64,000 bases of DNA, taken from Spirosoma sordidisoli. GTDB lineage: Bacteria; Bacteroidota; Bacteroidia; Cytophagales; Spirosomataceae. The notes beneath the pieces were generated by a model. It saw only the letters and a program-made list of their open reading frames with translations, searched no databases and was not told the DNA's origin. Where the stretch lies: positions 620,001 through 684,000 of the forward strand of contig NZ_SBLB01000001.1 in assembly GCF_004138325.1 (NCBI RefSeq), in the 5' to 3' direction. Made by a program: the position numbers and the translations under genes. Shown in pieces: positions 19,170 to 28,716 of this stretch. Every line of letters starts with the position of its first letter. The first letter of the stretch is position 1.

Positions 19170-20015
19170 TTACAATACGTCGAGCTTTACGCCGGAAGCT
19201 AAGAGGCCCAGCAGCAGCAGGCCGAGCGCAATCCGGTAATAGCCAAACACTTTAAAGCCATAGCGCGTCAGGAACCCGACAAACCCGCGAATGGCAATCA
19301 ATCCAACCACGAACGCGATGCCGTTGCCGATCAGCAGAATCTGGTAATCGTCGGGCTGCAGCAGCTTGTAACTTTTCAGGAGTTTGTACCCCGACGCAGC
19401 CGCCATGGTAGGTACCGCCAGGAAAAACGAAAACTCAGCCGCCTGCGTCCGGGTTAGCCCCTGATACATGCCGCCAATGATCGTTGCCGCCGATCTCGAT
19501 ACGCCCGGAACCATGGCTATGCACTGGAAAAAGCCGATTCGGAGCGCATCAGGTGCCGTGACGTCACGGTCTTTGGGCTGCCGCTTGATGATATCATCGA
19601 TGAAGACCAGGATGATCCCCCCTACCAGTAACGAAATCGCCACAACCACTACGTTCTCGAGCAGGGAGTCGATAAAGTCATTGAGCAGAAAGCCAATAAC
19701 GGCCGCGGGGAGGAAAGCAATCAGAATTTTCGCGTAGAAATCGACCAGCCGCTGGGTCTTTTGAGGAAACCGCAGCACCCAGTTGGGCAGCGGAATATCG
19801 CCCGTCCGGGTGTCGGTTAGGAACCGACGGTGGTACAGCACCAGCACCGACAGGATACAGCCAAACTGTATATCAACGGTATAGAGTTTGGTGAATTCAT
19901 TCCCGGCAATACCCGCCAGCGAGGAATAGATAATCATGTGGCCGGTCGAAGAAACCGGCAGGAACTCGGTAAGTCCTTCGATAATGGCCAGGACAATGGC
20001 GTGAATCAGATCCAT
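19170..20015 (-). CDS. uppP: Undecaprenyl-diphosphatase (BacA type)
   Basis: A 281-residue polytopic inner-membrane protein from the ATG at 20015 (a TTG one codon upstream is not needed). It carries both family motifs: [14 protein letters not shown] (13-26) and the later [12 protein letters not shown]. Around seven to eight membrane segments are visible. It removes a phosphate from undecaprenyl pyrophosphate so that the lipid carrier can be reused for peptidoglycan and surface glycans. It sits in the run ftsX-DUF3098-uppP-truB-ribF. Confidence 0.95.
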   Translation of the reverse strand: MDLIHAIVLAIIEGLTEFLPVSSTGHMIIYSSLAGIAGNEFTKLYTVDIQFGCILSVLVLYHRRFLTDTRTGDIPLPNWVLRFPQKTQRLVDFYAKILIAFLPAAVIGFLLNDFIDSLLENVVVVAISLLVGGIILVFIDDIIKRQPKDRDVTAPDALRIGFFQCIAMVPGVSRSAATIIGGMYQGLTRTQAAEFSFFLAVPTMAAASGYKLLKSYKLLQPDDYQILLIGNGIAFVVGLIAIRGFVGFLTRYGFKVFGYYRIALGLLLLGLLASGVKLDVL

Positions 20016-20152
20016 CAAAAGAGGGTATAAAACGGTCCGCCGTACCAGTGATACGGTTGTAACACTGCAAAGATGGGTGAGGTGAACCCAACTTTACAAC
20101 TTTACCCACGCATAACCGCTACGGCGGACTAATTTATACCGATCTATTCCGG

Positions 20153-20482
20153 TTAACTCCGGGGCCGGGCCAGAATAGCAAAGAACTCGAGCACAAAGCC
20201 ACTGAAGACGACCAGGGGGCCCAGGGTCAGGCCCAGAAATCCGAAGCCAAACTCTTCCTTGTCGAGGCTCATGATGAAGAATCCCAGCAGAATAACGCCA
20301 ATACCGGCCAGCATGATCATGTAGTTACGCCGGCCAAACGGCAACGCAGCCGTTGGCGCCGGTTCTGACGAGCCAAACCGGCTGGTTAAAGGCTTGGGAG
20401 CGGCCGTTGCCACAACCGGTGCTTTTTTGGCGGGCTCTTCACGCACCAGCGTGGTTGAACCCAGTTGCTTATCTTTTGCCAT
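20153..20482 (-). CDS. DUF3098 small membrane protein
   Basis: A 109-residue protein with a hydrophilic Ala/Pro/Lys-rich N-terminal ~45 residues and two membrane helices (about 53-72 and 79-101) joined by a short DKEEFGF loop. The two-helix hairpin beginning LPFGRRNYMIMLAGIGVILLG is the DUF3098 pattern, a family largely confined to Bacteroidota and commonly found beside ftsX and uppP. Its role is not known; the position between a division permease and the lipid-carrier recycling enzyme suggests envelope work. It starts 15 bases after the ftsX stop. Confidence 0.85.
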   Translation of the reverse strand: MAKDKQLGSTTLVREEPAKKAPVVATAAPKPLTSRFGSSEPAPTAALPFGRRNYMIMLAGIGVILLGFFIMSLDKEEFGFGFLGLTLGPLVVFSGFVLEFFAILARPRS

Positions 20483-20497
20483 AATCGTGTTTTCTTC

Positions 20498-21379
20498 TCA
20501 ATACAACTCATCCAGGGTCAGGCCAAGGTACCGATGTACCGCCTGAAACGTACTCAAAAAGCCAATCACTACACCCAGGCCAACCAGCCCCGCCAGCAGC
20601 ATGGCCATCTTTTCATAATCCTGAAAAGCACCCAGCTCGGGTAGGTTGCGGATGGCGAGCTGCAACGTAATCAGCAGCAGGACCACCGCAATGACCCCTG
20701 CCAGAAAACCCTGCCAGATACCGCGGCCTAAAAACGGGCGGGTAATGAACCCGTTGGTTGCTCCGACCAGCTGCATACTCCGGATCAGCATCCGCTGAGA
20801 ATGCAACGCCAGCCGAATCGTATTGTTCATCAGCACCACGATAATCACGAGCAGCACCAGCGCAAAGGCCGACATGATCAGGTAAATCCGGGTAATGTTG
20901 CGGTTGATACTGTCGACCAGGTTTTCCTGGTAAACAACCTCGAATACGCCGTCGATCTGCTCCAGATCAGTTTTTACCCCCTGTAGTTTAGCCTCATCAA
21001 AGTACTCTTCGTTGAGCTTTATCCGGTAGCTGTCGCGCAGTGGATTTTCACCCAGAAACTTCGAAAAATCTTCTTTCGTCTCCGCAATAAACTCTTTAGC
21101 CGCTACTTCTTTGGTAACCAGCGTTACCTGCGCCGACCCGTTGTTTTTCAACACATAAGGCCGTTCTGACAATGTCCGAAACAGCGCAGCAACTTTGGTT
21201 GAGTCGAGATCTTTGTCTAAGAACGCCCGCATCTCGTAGTTCTCGCGGATGTACGTCACCAATCGTTTGGATTGGATGGCCAGCAGCCCGCAAAAACCAA
21301 TTAAAAACAAAGCCAGTGTCAGACTAAATAAAATCATGCCACTGGGGTACGTACCTACTTTCTTCTTTTTACGAGCCAT
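20498..21379 (-). CDS. ftsX: Cell-division permease FtsX
   Basis: A 293-residue protein with a basic cytoplasmic start (MARKKKK), one membrane helix (~15-38), a periplasmic domain of ~130 residues (MRAFLDKD through VYQENLVDSINRN), then three C-terminal membrane helices, the arrangement of FtsX. Together with the ATPase FtsE it activates cell-wall hydrolases at the septum. ftsE is not adjacent, which is common in this phylum. It heads the minus-strand run that includes DUF3098 and uppP. Confidence 0.92.
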   Translation of the reverse strand: MARKKKKVGTYPSGMILFSLTLALFLIGFCGLLAIQSKRLVTYIRENYEMRAFLDKDLDSTKVAALFRTLSERPYVLKNNGSAQVTLVTKEVAAKEFIAETKEDFSKFLGENPLRDSYRIKLNEEYFDEAKLQGVKTDLEQIDGVFEVVYQENLVDSINRNITRIYLIMSAFALVLLVIIVVLMNNTIRLALHSQRMLIRSMQLVGATNGFITRPFLGRGIWQGFLAGVIAVVLLLITLQLAIRNLPELGAFQDYEKMAMLLAGLVGLGVVIGFLSTFQAVHRYLGLTLDELY

Positions 21380-21401
21380 TCAGGGGTTCGTGTTGGTAAA
21401 A

Positions 21402-21409
21402 CAAAATTA
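21402..21409 (-). promoter_or_regulatory. Possible -7 element of the ftsX operon
   Basis: The minus strand reads TAATTTTG here, an exact TAnnTTTG match 22 bases before the ftsX ATG. The -33 partner is weak. Confidence 0.35.
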
Positions 21410-21531
21410 CGTGAATCAACCGGCGAATGGGCTAATTTAAGAAAATTTAGGGTTTCTATCGCGTTCCGTCCCCGCTTTCGGCGGTAAGGTCAGCGTCTGG
21501 CGACCTGCTGGAAGCCGCATACCCCTGCTTT

Positions 21532-23088
21532 TCATCGCCATATTCCCTCTATAGGCTGTATGATTACTGAACGTAAACCGTCGCCAAAAAATGTTATGCC
21601 TGTAGCAGACGGCCCCGGAAATATCTGATTCGTCATGGTAACCTGCCCATCGTTGGCGAAAATCTCGACCGATGATCGGTCAACCCAGACCTGCAGGGTC
21701 ACCCGACCGTTCTGCGGTTTGAGCGGAGCCGTGAAGCGACCCGGAAAATCTTTGCTGAACCCAGTTTGGCCAGACCGGCTCCGATCCAGGAACAGCTGCT
21801 GCCGGACCGGATCGTACCCAATGGCCGTTGCCTCGGTTTCATCCTGGCTGTTTTTTCGAAGCTGCACCCGTACGCCCGGACTTATCTGTTTGGGTTCCAG
21901 CTCGAGCGTTAACAGGTACGTATCTGTCGGCAGGCTCGAACCGGCTGTATGGAGCTGTTCGTTTAGCTGGGCCACATCGGTACCGGTCCAGCGGAAGGGG
22001 GCTCCCAGTAACGGTTTGAGCTCCTGAATGGGCCGCTGCCGGAGTTCGTAACGTGCCGGTGTGCCACTGTTCTGGAGTTTAACGAGCCGCAACTCGCGGG
22101 GCAGCGTCATGGCCCCCCGAAACGGGGCCGTGGGCAGGTCGTTGGCGTACTGCCAGTTGTTCATCCAGCCAATGCTGATAGCGCCCCGGTTGCCTCGTAC
22201 GGGCAAATTGTTAAACGTGATGGCTGCGTAATAGTCTTTCCCCCAGTCTACGTACCGCACGTCGCCGGGTTTCAGCTCGCTGACGAACGACTTTCCGTCA
22301 AACCGACCCAGATAGTACTGCATACCGGACCCACCGGCTGGCGCCCCCCCGCCCATCGACAGCATCAATAGCCACTTGCGCTCCAGTGTACCGTCTACCG
22401 GCACCTCTACCAGGTCAGGACATTCCCAGATTGTGGCCGGGCTGTCGGCAGCGGTAAATTCGCCTGATTTGGTCCATTGCTTCAGGTTAGGCGACTGATA
22501 GAACAGCGCCTTTTTCTCGGCAGGCAACAGCACCACCATGACCCAGCGCTGCGTAGGCTCGTGCCAGAAGACCTTCGGATCACGAAAATCTTTCTTGTTC
22601 AGGTCGATGACGGGGTTGGCGATGTACTTGGTCCAGGTGCGGCCCCGATCCAGGCTGTAGGCAATATGCTGGCTCTGGCGGTTGGTCTGGTGAGCCGTAT
22701 ACACAGCGACCATCGGTATGACCCCATTCTGGCCGAATCCACTGGTGTTATTTTTATCGACGACGCAGCTGCCCGAGAAAATCATGGTTGACCCCTCCTC
22801 CGGAATAGCGGGAGGCAGCTCCTTCCAGTGTACGAGGTCGCGGCTGATGGCATGTCCCCAGGTCATATGTCCCCAGCGACTGCCGTATGGATTGTACTGA
22901 TAAAACAGGTGATACTCCCCGTCGAAATAGACCAGGCCGTTGGGGTCGTTGATCCAGTTGGCGCGGGGCGAAAAATGATACTGAGGCCGGAAGGCCTGTC
23001 GGTACGTCGTATCCGTACCGGTTCGCTGCGCCAGCCCCGCTGATGACAGCAAACTACCGAGCCACAGGGCCCATAAAGCACGGATCAT
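21532..23088 (-). CDS. Glycoside hydrolase family 32 fructanase (levanase/inulinase type)
   Basis: A 518-residue secreted enzyme: signal peptide 1-20 (cleaved near GLAQ), five-bladed propeller catalytic domain ~35-340, and a C-terminal beta-sandwich to the end. The three GH32 catalytic acids are visible: nucleophile D48 in WINDPNG, transition-state D170 in RDPK, and acid/base E222 in ECPDL. The C-terminal VWVDRSSVEIFANDG motif is also typical. It should release fructose from levan, inulin or sucrose-type substrates in the periplasm or outside. There is no SusC/SusD pair, fructokinase or sensor next to it, so it does not form a classical utilisation locus here. Confidence 0.93.
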   Translation of the reverse strand: MIRALWALWLGSLLSSAGLAQRTGTDTTYRQAFRPQYHFSPRANWINDPNGLVYFDGEYHLFYQYNPYGSRWGHMTWGHAISRDLVHWKELPPAIPEEGSTMIFSGSCVVDKNNTSGFGQNGVIPMVAVYTAHQTNRQSQHIAYSLDRGRTWTKYIANPVIDLNKKDFRDPKVFWHEPTQRWVMVVLLPAEKKALFYQSPNLKQWTKSGEFTAADSPATIWECPDLVEVPVDGTLERKWLLMLSMGGGAPAGGSGMQYYLGRFDGKSFVSELKPGDVRYVDWGKDYYAAITFNNLPVRGNRGAISIGWMNNWQYANDLPTAPFRGAMTLPRELRLVKLQNSGTPARYELRQRPIQELKPLLGAPFRWTGTDVAQLNEQLHTAGSSLPTDTYLLTLELEPKQISPGVRVQLRKNSQDETEATAIGYDPVRQQLFLDRSRSGQTGFSKDFPGRFTAPLKPQNGRVTLQVWVDRSSVEIFANDGQVTMTNQIFPGPSATGITFFGDGLRSVIIQPIEGIWR

Positions 23089-23211
23089 AATAAGGAGTAA
23101 AACACATTACTGCGCACAAGTACGCTATTCCAGCGCACATTCTGGCACGGGGCCAACAAAACATCCACGTAAATCACTTCGTTAAACAGACCAGCCTTAA
23201 CCGCCTGCTTT

Positions 23212-23838
23212 ATGATACCAGCCCAAGCATTTCAGCGATACGACGAAACCGATGACGCCCGGTTTTACATCCAGCCCCGGCTGGTCAACCACATCGATGA
23301 CCGGGCCATCGAGGCTACGACAGCGCTGTTTCGCGAATACCTGCCGGCCAACGGAGCCATTCTGGATCTGATGAGCAGCTGGGTCAGCCATCTCCCCGAC
23401 GACGTAGCGTATCGACAGGTAACGGGTCTGGGCATGAACGAAACCGAACTACGCGCCAATCCCCGGCTGACCGATTACGTTGTGCAGAACCTCAACCAGC
23501 AGCCACTACTCCCCTACGAGACAGCTTCCTTCGATGGCGGCATGGTAACCGTATCGGTTCAGTACCTCACCAATCCCGTTGCCGTTTACCGCGACCTGGG
23601 CCGGGTGCTGAAACCTGGGGCGCCCTTTCTAACCGTTTTCTCCAACCGTATGTTCCCCACAAAGGCGGTGGCGATCTGGCAGGCACTCGACGACGTGGGC
23701 CATCAGCAACTGGTTCGCAGCTACTACGAGCAGGCCGGCGCTTTTGAGGCAATTACCCTGCTGGACCGTAGCCCGCGTGGCTGGGGCGACCCCTTGTTTG
23801 CAGTTGTCGGGTATCGTCGGCCCGACGAAATTGTATAA
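23212..23838 (+). CDS. Class I SAM-dependent methyltransferase-like protein
   Basis: A 208-residue protein with a Rossmann-type methyltransferase layout. Motif I is unusual: AILDLMSSWVSHLP replaces the glycine-rich E/DxGxGxG loop, although the first strand and the following acidic position are kept. Motif IV-like SFDGGMVTVSVQYL and a post-motif with LGRVLKPGAPFLTVFSNRMFP are clear. Proteins with this LDLMSSW variant occur widely in bacteria and are annotated as methyltransferases, but the substrate is unknown. It is transcribed alone, divergent from the GH32 gene by 123 bases. Confidence 0.7.
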   Translation: MIPAQAFQRYDETDDARFYIQPRLVNHIDDRAIEATTALFREYLPANGAILDLMSSWVSHLPDDVAYRQVTGLGMNETELRANPRLTDYVVQNLNQQPLLPYETASFDGGMVTVSVQYLTNPVAVYRDLGRVLKPGAPFLTVFSNRMFPTKAVAIWQALDDVGHQQLVRSYYEQAGAFEAITLLDRSPRGWGDPLFAVVGYRRPDEIV

Positions 23839-23855
23839 CCAGCCTGGTCCGTTTA

Positions 23856-24311
23856 TCAGCTTTTTTTCCAGCGGTCCAGGACCACACCCGTAACCAGGCC
23901 GCCAAACAGGTACCAACCCACAGTCATGGCTACCGTGGCTGACGTGCGGTTGGTGGGCGCTTCGCCCAGCCCCATAGGCCCGGGAAGCGTCACCGCTCCC
24001 ACTCCCGCCAGGAGCCCCAGCACACCCCCGGCTACTACCGGCTGCCTGTCGCTCAGACCGGCCAGACTGTAATACAGGCCATTCGAAATGATATCACCCA
24101 GCATGGCCTGACCATAGAGGGCATTGCCGGTAGGTGGCTGCTCCCCCGCTTTCCGATACCCTTTCTGAATACTGCGCATACCCAGCACATCGGCCCGGGG
24201 CGCGTTGGGCACAAACTGCCGAACCGTTTCGTGCAGCACATTCAGCGCCAGGGCACCGGCCAGCCCGCTGCCGAGGGCCTGGGTAAGGGCAGGATTTATC
24301 GTTGTAGACAT
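23856..24311 (-). CDS. Uncharacterised small membrane protein
   Basis: A 151-residue protein with four hydrophobic stretches: a glycine/alanine-rich helix near 11-27, one near 68-86, one near 90-110 and a C-terminal one at 127-146 ending in RWKKS. The conserved-looking block between the first and second helices (FVPNAPRADVLGMRSIQKGYRKAG) is hydrophilic. I do not recognise a named family. It converges with the methyltransferase gene, 17 bases away, and lies on the same strand as the MscS gene, 104 bases upstream of it, so the two could be cotranscribed. Confidence 0.6.
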   Translation of the reverse strand: MSTTINPALTQALGSGLAGALALNVLHETVRQFVPNAPRADVLGMRSIQKGYRKAGEQPPTGNALYGQAMLGDIISNGLYYSLAGLSDRQPVVAGGVLGLLAGVGAVTLPGPMGLGEAPTNRTSATVAMTVGWYLFGGLVTGVVLDRWKKS

Positions 24312-24415
24312 GATTCGCTGAGTACGTTCTATGTATCCAACCCGCCCGGCAGCAAGTTGTTCGGGCGAACCGAGCTACCGGAGGGTAGAAAAGTTAGCCA
24401 GTTCGACCCGGCTGG

Positions 24416-25237
24416 CTACTCATTCGTCACATACAGTTGGGGCTTGGGAGCCTGAATACCGTCTTTCCCAAACTGCCTCGCCATGTTTTCGAGCAGGTAG
24501 TAATGGGTTTCCCAGTAGGTGTCGCTCTTTGTCCAGACCCGAACGTCATACTCGCGGGAGTTGGCATTGAGCCTGGCAATCAGCACGTCATGGTCCCGAT
24601 CTTTGAGCGCATACGGACACGCATCGACGACCGCCCGTATAGAAGCTGCGGTGATGTCGATATCGTTCTGACTACCAACGGTATAGACCTGATCAACGCG
24701 AATAACTCCTTTGGTACTGATGTTGGTGATGGCCGAAGTCGACAGGGGGCCGTTCGGCAGAATAGTGGTTTTATTATCGAGCGTAACGAGGGTCGTATCG
24801 AAAATACGAATAGCTTCAACATGTCCCGTAAAGCCTTGTGCACTAATGAGGTCGCCCACCCGAAATGGTTTGAATATCAGAATAAGCACCCCACCCGCAA
24901 AGTTGGCCAGACTGCCCTGTAACGCTAACCCCACTGCCAGGCCAGCCGCTCCGATAATGGCTACAAACGATGTGGTGGCCACGCCGAGGGTACTGGCTAT
25001 GCTGAGCAGGAGCAGCACCCGCAATGTTCCATTGACTAATGAAAGCAAAAAGGGCTGAACGTCGCGGTCTACATGCCGCCTGGTCATGATCGTTGACAGC
25101 AGCCGGGTTATCCAGCCAATAAGCCAAAGGCCGACAGTGAGAGTGAGTATGGCCAGCACAATACGGCCGCCATACAGCGTAGCGAAAGTGATTACCTGTT
25201 CGTAGATGCGCTGTGCGCTTTCCTGAGCATTCTCCAT
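24416..25237 (-). CDS. Small-conductance mechanosensitive channel (MscS family)
   Basis: A 273-residue MscS-type channel with three membrane helices (about 17-40, 62-82 and 87-118). The third is the Gly/Ala-rich pore helix (AAGLAVGLALQGSLANFAGGVLIL), followed by FKPFRVGDLISAQGFTGHVEAI, the conserved start of the cytoplasmic beta domain. The vestibule domain fills residues ~180-270. Such channels open on membrane tension during osmotic downshock. Length and order match the minimal MscS type. It is adjacent to the CorA gene (115 bases) on the same strand, both being ion-related membrane proteins. Confidence 0.93.
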   Translation of the reverse strand: MENAQESAQRIYEQVITFATLYGGRIVLAILTLTVGLWLIGWITRLLSTIMTRRHVDRDVQPFLLSLVNGTLRVLLLLSIASTLGVATTSFVAIIGAAGLAVGLALQGSLANFAGGVLILIFKPFRVGDLISAQGFTGHVEAIRIFDTTLVTLDNKTTILPNGPLSTSAITNISTKGVIRVDQVYTVGSQNDIDITAASIRAVVDACPYALKDRDHDVLIARLNANSREYDVRVWTKSDTYWETHYYLLENMARQFGKDGIQAPKPQLYVTNE

Positions 25238-25352
25238 GGGTACGTCCGGTTTAGTTCACCCCTCAGACGCGCACATTCAGAAAGGTAACTCTGCCGGAAG
25301 GCCTTCGGAAAAACAGACAGCAGGCCGCCGAATAAACCAGGTCGGGTTTAGC

Positions 25353-26303
25353 TTACAGCCAGTTCTTACGCCGGAAAACCCATACCGTCAGGGCCGACGA
25401 CAGCACCATCATCGCCAGCGCAAACGCATAGCCGTACTTCCAGTGAATTTCGGGCATCTCGTCAAAGTTCATCCCCCAGATGCTGGCCAGCAGCGTAGGC
25501 GGCAGAAACACCAGCGACACAACGGTGAAGATTTTAACGATCCGGTTCTGTTCCAGATCAATCAGACCGAGGTATGTATTCTGAAGAAATTCGAGCCGTT
25601 CAAAAATGAAATTCGTATGATCGATCAGCGAACCAATATCTTTGATCAGGGTACGGAGCCGCTGCTGCTCGGCGTCGCTGAACCAGCCGTCTGACCGGAT
25701 CATGGACGAAATAACCCGCTGTTTGTCGACCACATTTTCGCGGATATTCATGGTCAGCTCCTGGTAGTCGTTGATATTGAGCAGCATTTCCCGGTCCAGG
25801 TTCGCATCCAGGTCGAGCATCCGGTTGATGGCTTTGATCTCGCCCGACACCATTTCGATCAGGTCCGCATCGTAATCGATCCGTGACTCGAAGATCGAAA
25901 TCAGAATCTGAGCCCCGTCGCTAAACAGGGCCCGGCGCGACTTGATCCGTTTTACGGTATCGGCAAATGATTTCAGGTCAGCGTTCCGGTAAGTGAACAG
26001 CGTATCGTCTTTAAGAATAAAACTAACCGGTACCGTTATGTAGCGATGTTCGGGGTCAGGCACCAGAAAGTTGGAATTGGCAATCAGGTAATCGTCTTCC
26101 TCGATGTAGCGCGATGAGCTTTCGATCTCCAGCTGCTCCTGCTGGCTCAGAAAATCGACGTCGAATTTTTCTTCCACGCTTTTGATTTCGGCCGCTGTCG
26201 GGTTCTGAAGATCGACCCAGAGTGTTCGCTCTGTATCAGAGAATGAATCGATATCGCGGATTTTACGGACGGCTGTTTCGTCCTGCTGGAAGATTCGGAT
26301 CAT
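25353..26303 (-). CDS. corA: CorA-type magnesium/cobalt transporter
   Basis: A 316-residue transporter from the ATG at 26303; a longer frame upstream adds 20 residues that do not resemble the family. The large cytoplasmic N-terminal domain is rich in charged helices (residues 1-250), then two membrane helices close the protein, with the signature GMN at 277-279 at the end of the first helix and the basic tail FRRKNWL. It forms a pentameric channel for Mg2+ (also Co2+, Ni2+). No regulatory RNA was seen upstream. It is divergent from maeB. Confidence 0.9.
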   Translation of the reverse strand: MIRIFQQDETAVRKIRDIDSFSDTERTLWVDLQNPTAAEIKSVEEKFDVDFLSQQEQLEIESSSRYIEEDDYLIANSNFLVPDPEHRYITVPVSFILKDDTLFTYRNADLKSFADTVKRIKSRRALFSDGAQILISIFESRIDYDADLIEMVSGEIKAINRMLDLDANLDREMLLNINDYQELTMNIRENVVDKQRVISSMIRSDGWFSDAEQQRLRTLIKDIGSLIDHTNFIFERLEFLQNTYLGLIDLEQNRIVKIFTVVSLVFLPPTLLASIWGMNFDEMPEIHWKYGYAFALAMMVLSSALTVWVFRRKNWL

Positions 26304-26443
26304 GCAATGGTTGAGCAGATAAGCGTTCGGCCGCGAAGTTCGCAGATTGCGCGCTACCACCAAAACAACCGCTGAATTTCGCCCCCTTTCCGTACCTTCG
26401 CGCTCCCGAACCGTAGAACAGCATCCATCAGCAACAAACCGTT

Positions 26444-28714
26444 ATGCAGCAGAAAATCCGGCGTGAAGATGCCCTCGATTACCACGCCAAAGGGCGTCCG
26501 GGTAAGCTTGAAGTCATTCCTACCAAAGAATATAATACCCAGCGTGACCTCTCCCTGGCCTACTCGCCCGGCGTAGCGGAGCCCTGTCTGGCCATCGAAG
26601 CCAATGCCGACGATGCCTATAAATACACGGCCAAGGGCAACCTGGTTGCCGTTATCAGCAATGGTACGGCCGTTCTGGGCCTGGGCGATATCGGAGCCGT
26701 AGCCAGTAAGCCGGTTATGGAAGGCAAAGGCCTCCTGTTCAAGATCTACGCTGACATCGACGTATTCGATATCGAGCTCGACACCCGCGACCCCGAGGAG
26801 TTTATCCGGACCGTCAAGATTCTGGAGCCCACCTTTGGCGGTGTAAACCTCGAAGACATCAAGGCCCCCGAGTGTTTCGAAATCGAAGAACGGCTGCGGC
26901 AGCAGCTGAATATTCCGGTCATGCACGATGACCAGCACGGTACAGCCATCGTGAGTGGAGCAGCCCTGCTCAATGCCCTCGAGCTGGTCAATAAAAAAAT
27001 CGAAACGGCGCAGTTTGTCATACTCGGCGCCGGTGCTGCGGCTATTTCCTGCGCCCGGCAGTATGTGGCCCTTGGTGCCAAAACCGAGCACATCGTGATG
27101 TTCGATGTGAACGGCCCGCTGCGCACGGATCGTACGGACCTCAACGACATTACCCGGCCTTTCGCGACCAGCCGTGACATAAAATCGGTGGCCGAAGCCT
27201 TTGTCGGAGCCGATGTGTTTGTTGGTCTCTCGAAAGGCAACATCGTCAGCCAGGACATGATCCGCACCATGGCGGCCGACGCGATTGTGTTTGCCATGGC
27301 TAACCCGACGCCCGAGATCAGCTACGACGATGCCATGGCCGCCCGGCCCGACATCATCATGGCAACCGGCCGGTCCGATTACCCCAACCAGGTCAACAAC
27401 GTGCTGGGCTTCCCGTATATCTTCCGGGGTGCTCTCGACGTACGGGCCACGGAAATCAACGAAGCCATGAAGCTGGCGGCAACCTATGCCCTGGCCGACC
27501 TGGCCAAAAAACCCGTTCCGGACATTGTTAACCTGGCCTACGGGCAGGATAACATGGTCTTTGGCCGTACCTATATTTTACCCAAACCCGTTGACCCACG
27601 GCTGCTGGCTACTGTCGCACCGGCCGTTGCCCGGGCCGCCATCGAGTCAGGGATGGCCCGCTCTCCCATTACCGACTGGGACGCCTACGAAGCCCAGCTG
27701 GCCCGGCGACTGGGGCATGACAACCAGATTTCGCGGGTTATCCTGACCACGGCCAAGACCAACCCCAAACGGGTTGTGTTTGCCGATGCCGAAAACCTGA
27801 AAGTGCTGAAAGCCGCGCAGCAGGTACGCGATGATGGGATTGCCTACCCGATTCTGCTGGGTGAAGCAGCCAAAATTCAGAAAATCATCTTCGATAATAA
27901 CCTCGACCTGGGGCAGATACCGATCATCGATCCGCGTTCGCCCGAACAGGCCGGGCTGATTCAGCGGTTTGCCGACATCTACTTCGACAAGCGCAAACGC
28001 AAGGGCGTCAACGCAACCGAGGCCCGCAAGCTGATGTATTATCGCAATTACTTCGGAGCGATGATGGTAGAGACAGGCGAGGCCGATGCGCTGATTTCGG
28101 GGCTGACGCGTTCGTATCCCGACACGATCCGGCCGGCGCTACAGGTCATTGGCAAAGAACCGGGCGTCAAAAAAGTAGCGGGTATGTACATCCTGCTCAC
28201 CAAACGCGGCCCGCTGTTCTTCTCCGACACGACCGTAAACTTCAACCCGACGGCCGACGAAATCGTTGAAATTACCGAACTGACCGCCCGCACCGTCGAG
28301 CGGTTCAACATCAAACCGCGCATAGGCCTGGTTACGTACTCGAACTTCGGCAGCGCCAAAGGCGAAGATGCCGAGAAGATGAACCGGGCGGTTGAGATTC
28401 TGCAACAGCGGCATCCCGATATGATCGTAGACGGCGAAATACAGGCCCACCTGGCTTTCAACACCGAACTGCTGGAACAGAACCACCCGTTTAGCAAGCT
28501 GGTTGGTGAAGGCGCCAATACGCTGATTTTCCCGAATCTGTCGGCAGCCAACATTGCCTATAACCTGATGAGCGAAACGGCCGGTTTCGACACCATCGGC
28601 CCCATTCTGCTGGGTATACGTAAACCCGTTTACGTACTTCAGCTGGGCTCTTCAGAACGTGAAATTGTTAACATGGTCGCTATTGCGGTCGTAGAAGCAC
28701 AAGGGAAGGAATAA
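26444..28714 (+). CDS. maeB: NADP-dependent malic enzyme with phosphotransacetylase-like domain
   Basis: A 756-residue fusion. Residues ~1-425 are the malic enzyme ([12 protein letters not shown], then [28 protein letters not shown] and the nucleotide-binding [15 protein letters not shown]). Residues ~430-756 match phosphate acetyl/butyryltransferase ([45 protein letters not shown]). It decarboxylates malate to pyruvate and makes NADPH; in MaeB proteins the C-terminal domain is usually regulatory, sensing acetyl-CoA, rather than catalytic. TACCTTCG at 26393-26400 is a possible -7 element. The stop is 2 bases from the trpS start. Confidence 0.95.
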   Translation: MQQKIRREDALDYHAKGRPGKLEVIPTKEYNTQRDLSLAYSPGVAEPCLAIEANADDAYKYTAKGNLVAVISNGTAVLGLGDIGAVASKPVMEGKGLLFKIYADIDVFDIELDTRDPEEFIRTVKILEPTFGGVNLEDIKAPECFEIEERLRQQLNIPVMHDDQHGTAIVSGAALLNALELVNKKIETAQFVILGAGAAAISCARQYVALGAKTEHIVMFDVNGPLRTDRTDLNDITRPFATSRDIKSVAEAFVGADVFVGLSKGNIVSQDMIRTMAADAIVFAMANPTPEISYDDAMAARPDIIMATGRSDYPNQVNNVLGFPYIFRGALDVRATEINEAMKLAATYALADLAKKPVPDIVNLAYGQDNMVFGRTYILPKPVDPRLLATVAPAVARAAIESGMARSPITDWDAYEAQLARRLGHDNQISRVILTTAKTNPKRVVFADAENLKVLKAAQQVRDDGIAYPILLGEAAKIQKIIFDNNLDLGQIPIIDPRSPEQAGLIQRFADIYFDKRKRKGVNATEARKLMYYRNYFGAMMVETGEADALISGLTRSYPDTIRPALQVIGKEPGVKKVAGMYILLTKRGPLFFSDTTVNFNPTADEIVEITELTARTVERFNIKPRIGLVTYSNFGSAKGEDAEKMNRAVEILQQRHPDMIVDGEIQAHLAFNTELLEQNHPFSKLVGEGANTLIFPNLSAANIAYNLMSETAGFDTIGPILLGIRKPVYVLQLGSSEREIVNMVAIAVVEAQGKE

Positions 28715-28716
28715 AA

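Noticed and set aside
26354-27091. Minus-strand 245-codon frame opposite maeB
   Set aside because: Antisense shadow of a strongly conserved enzyme domain.
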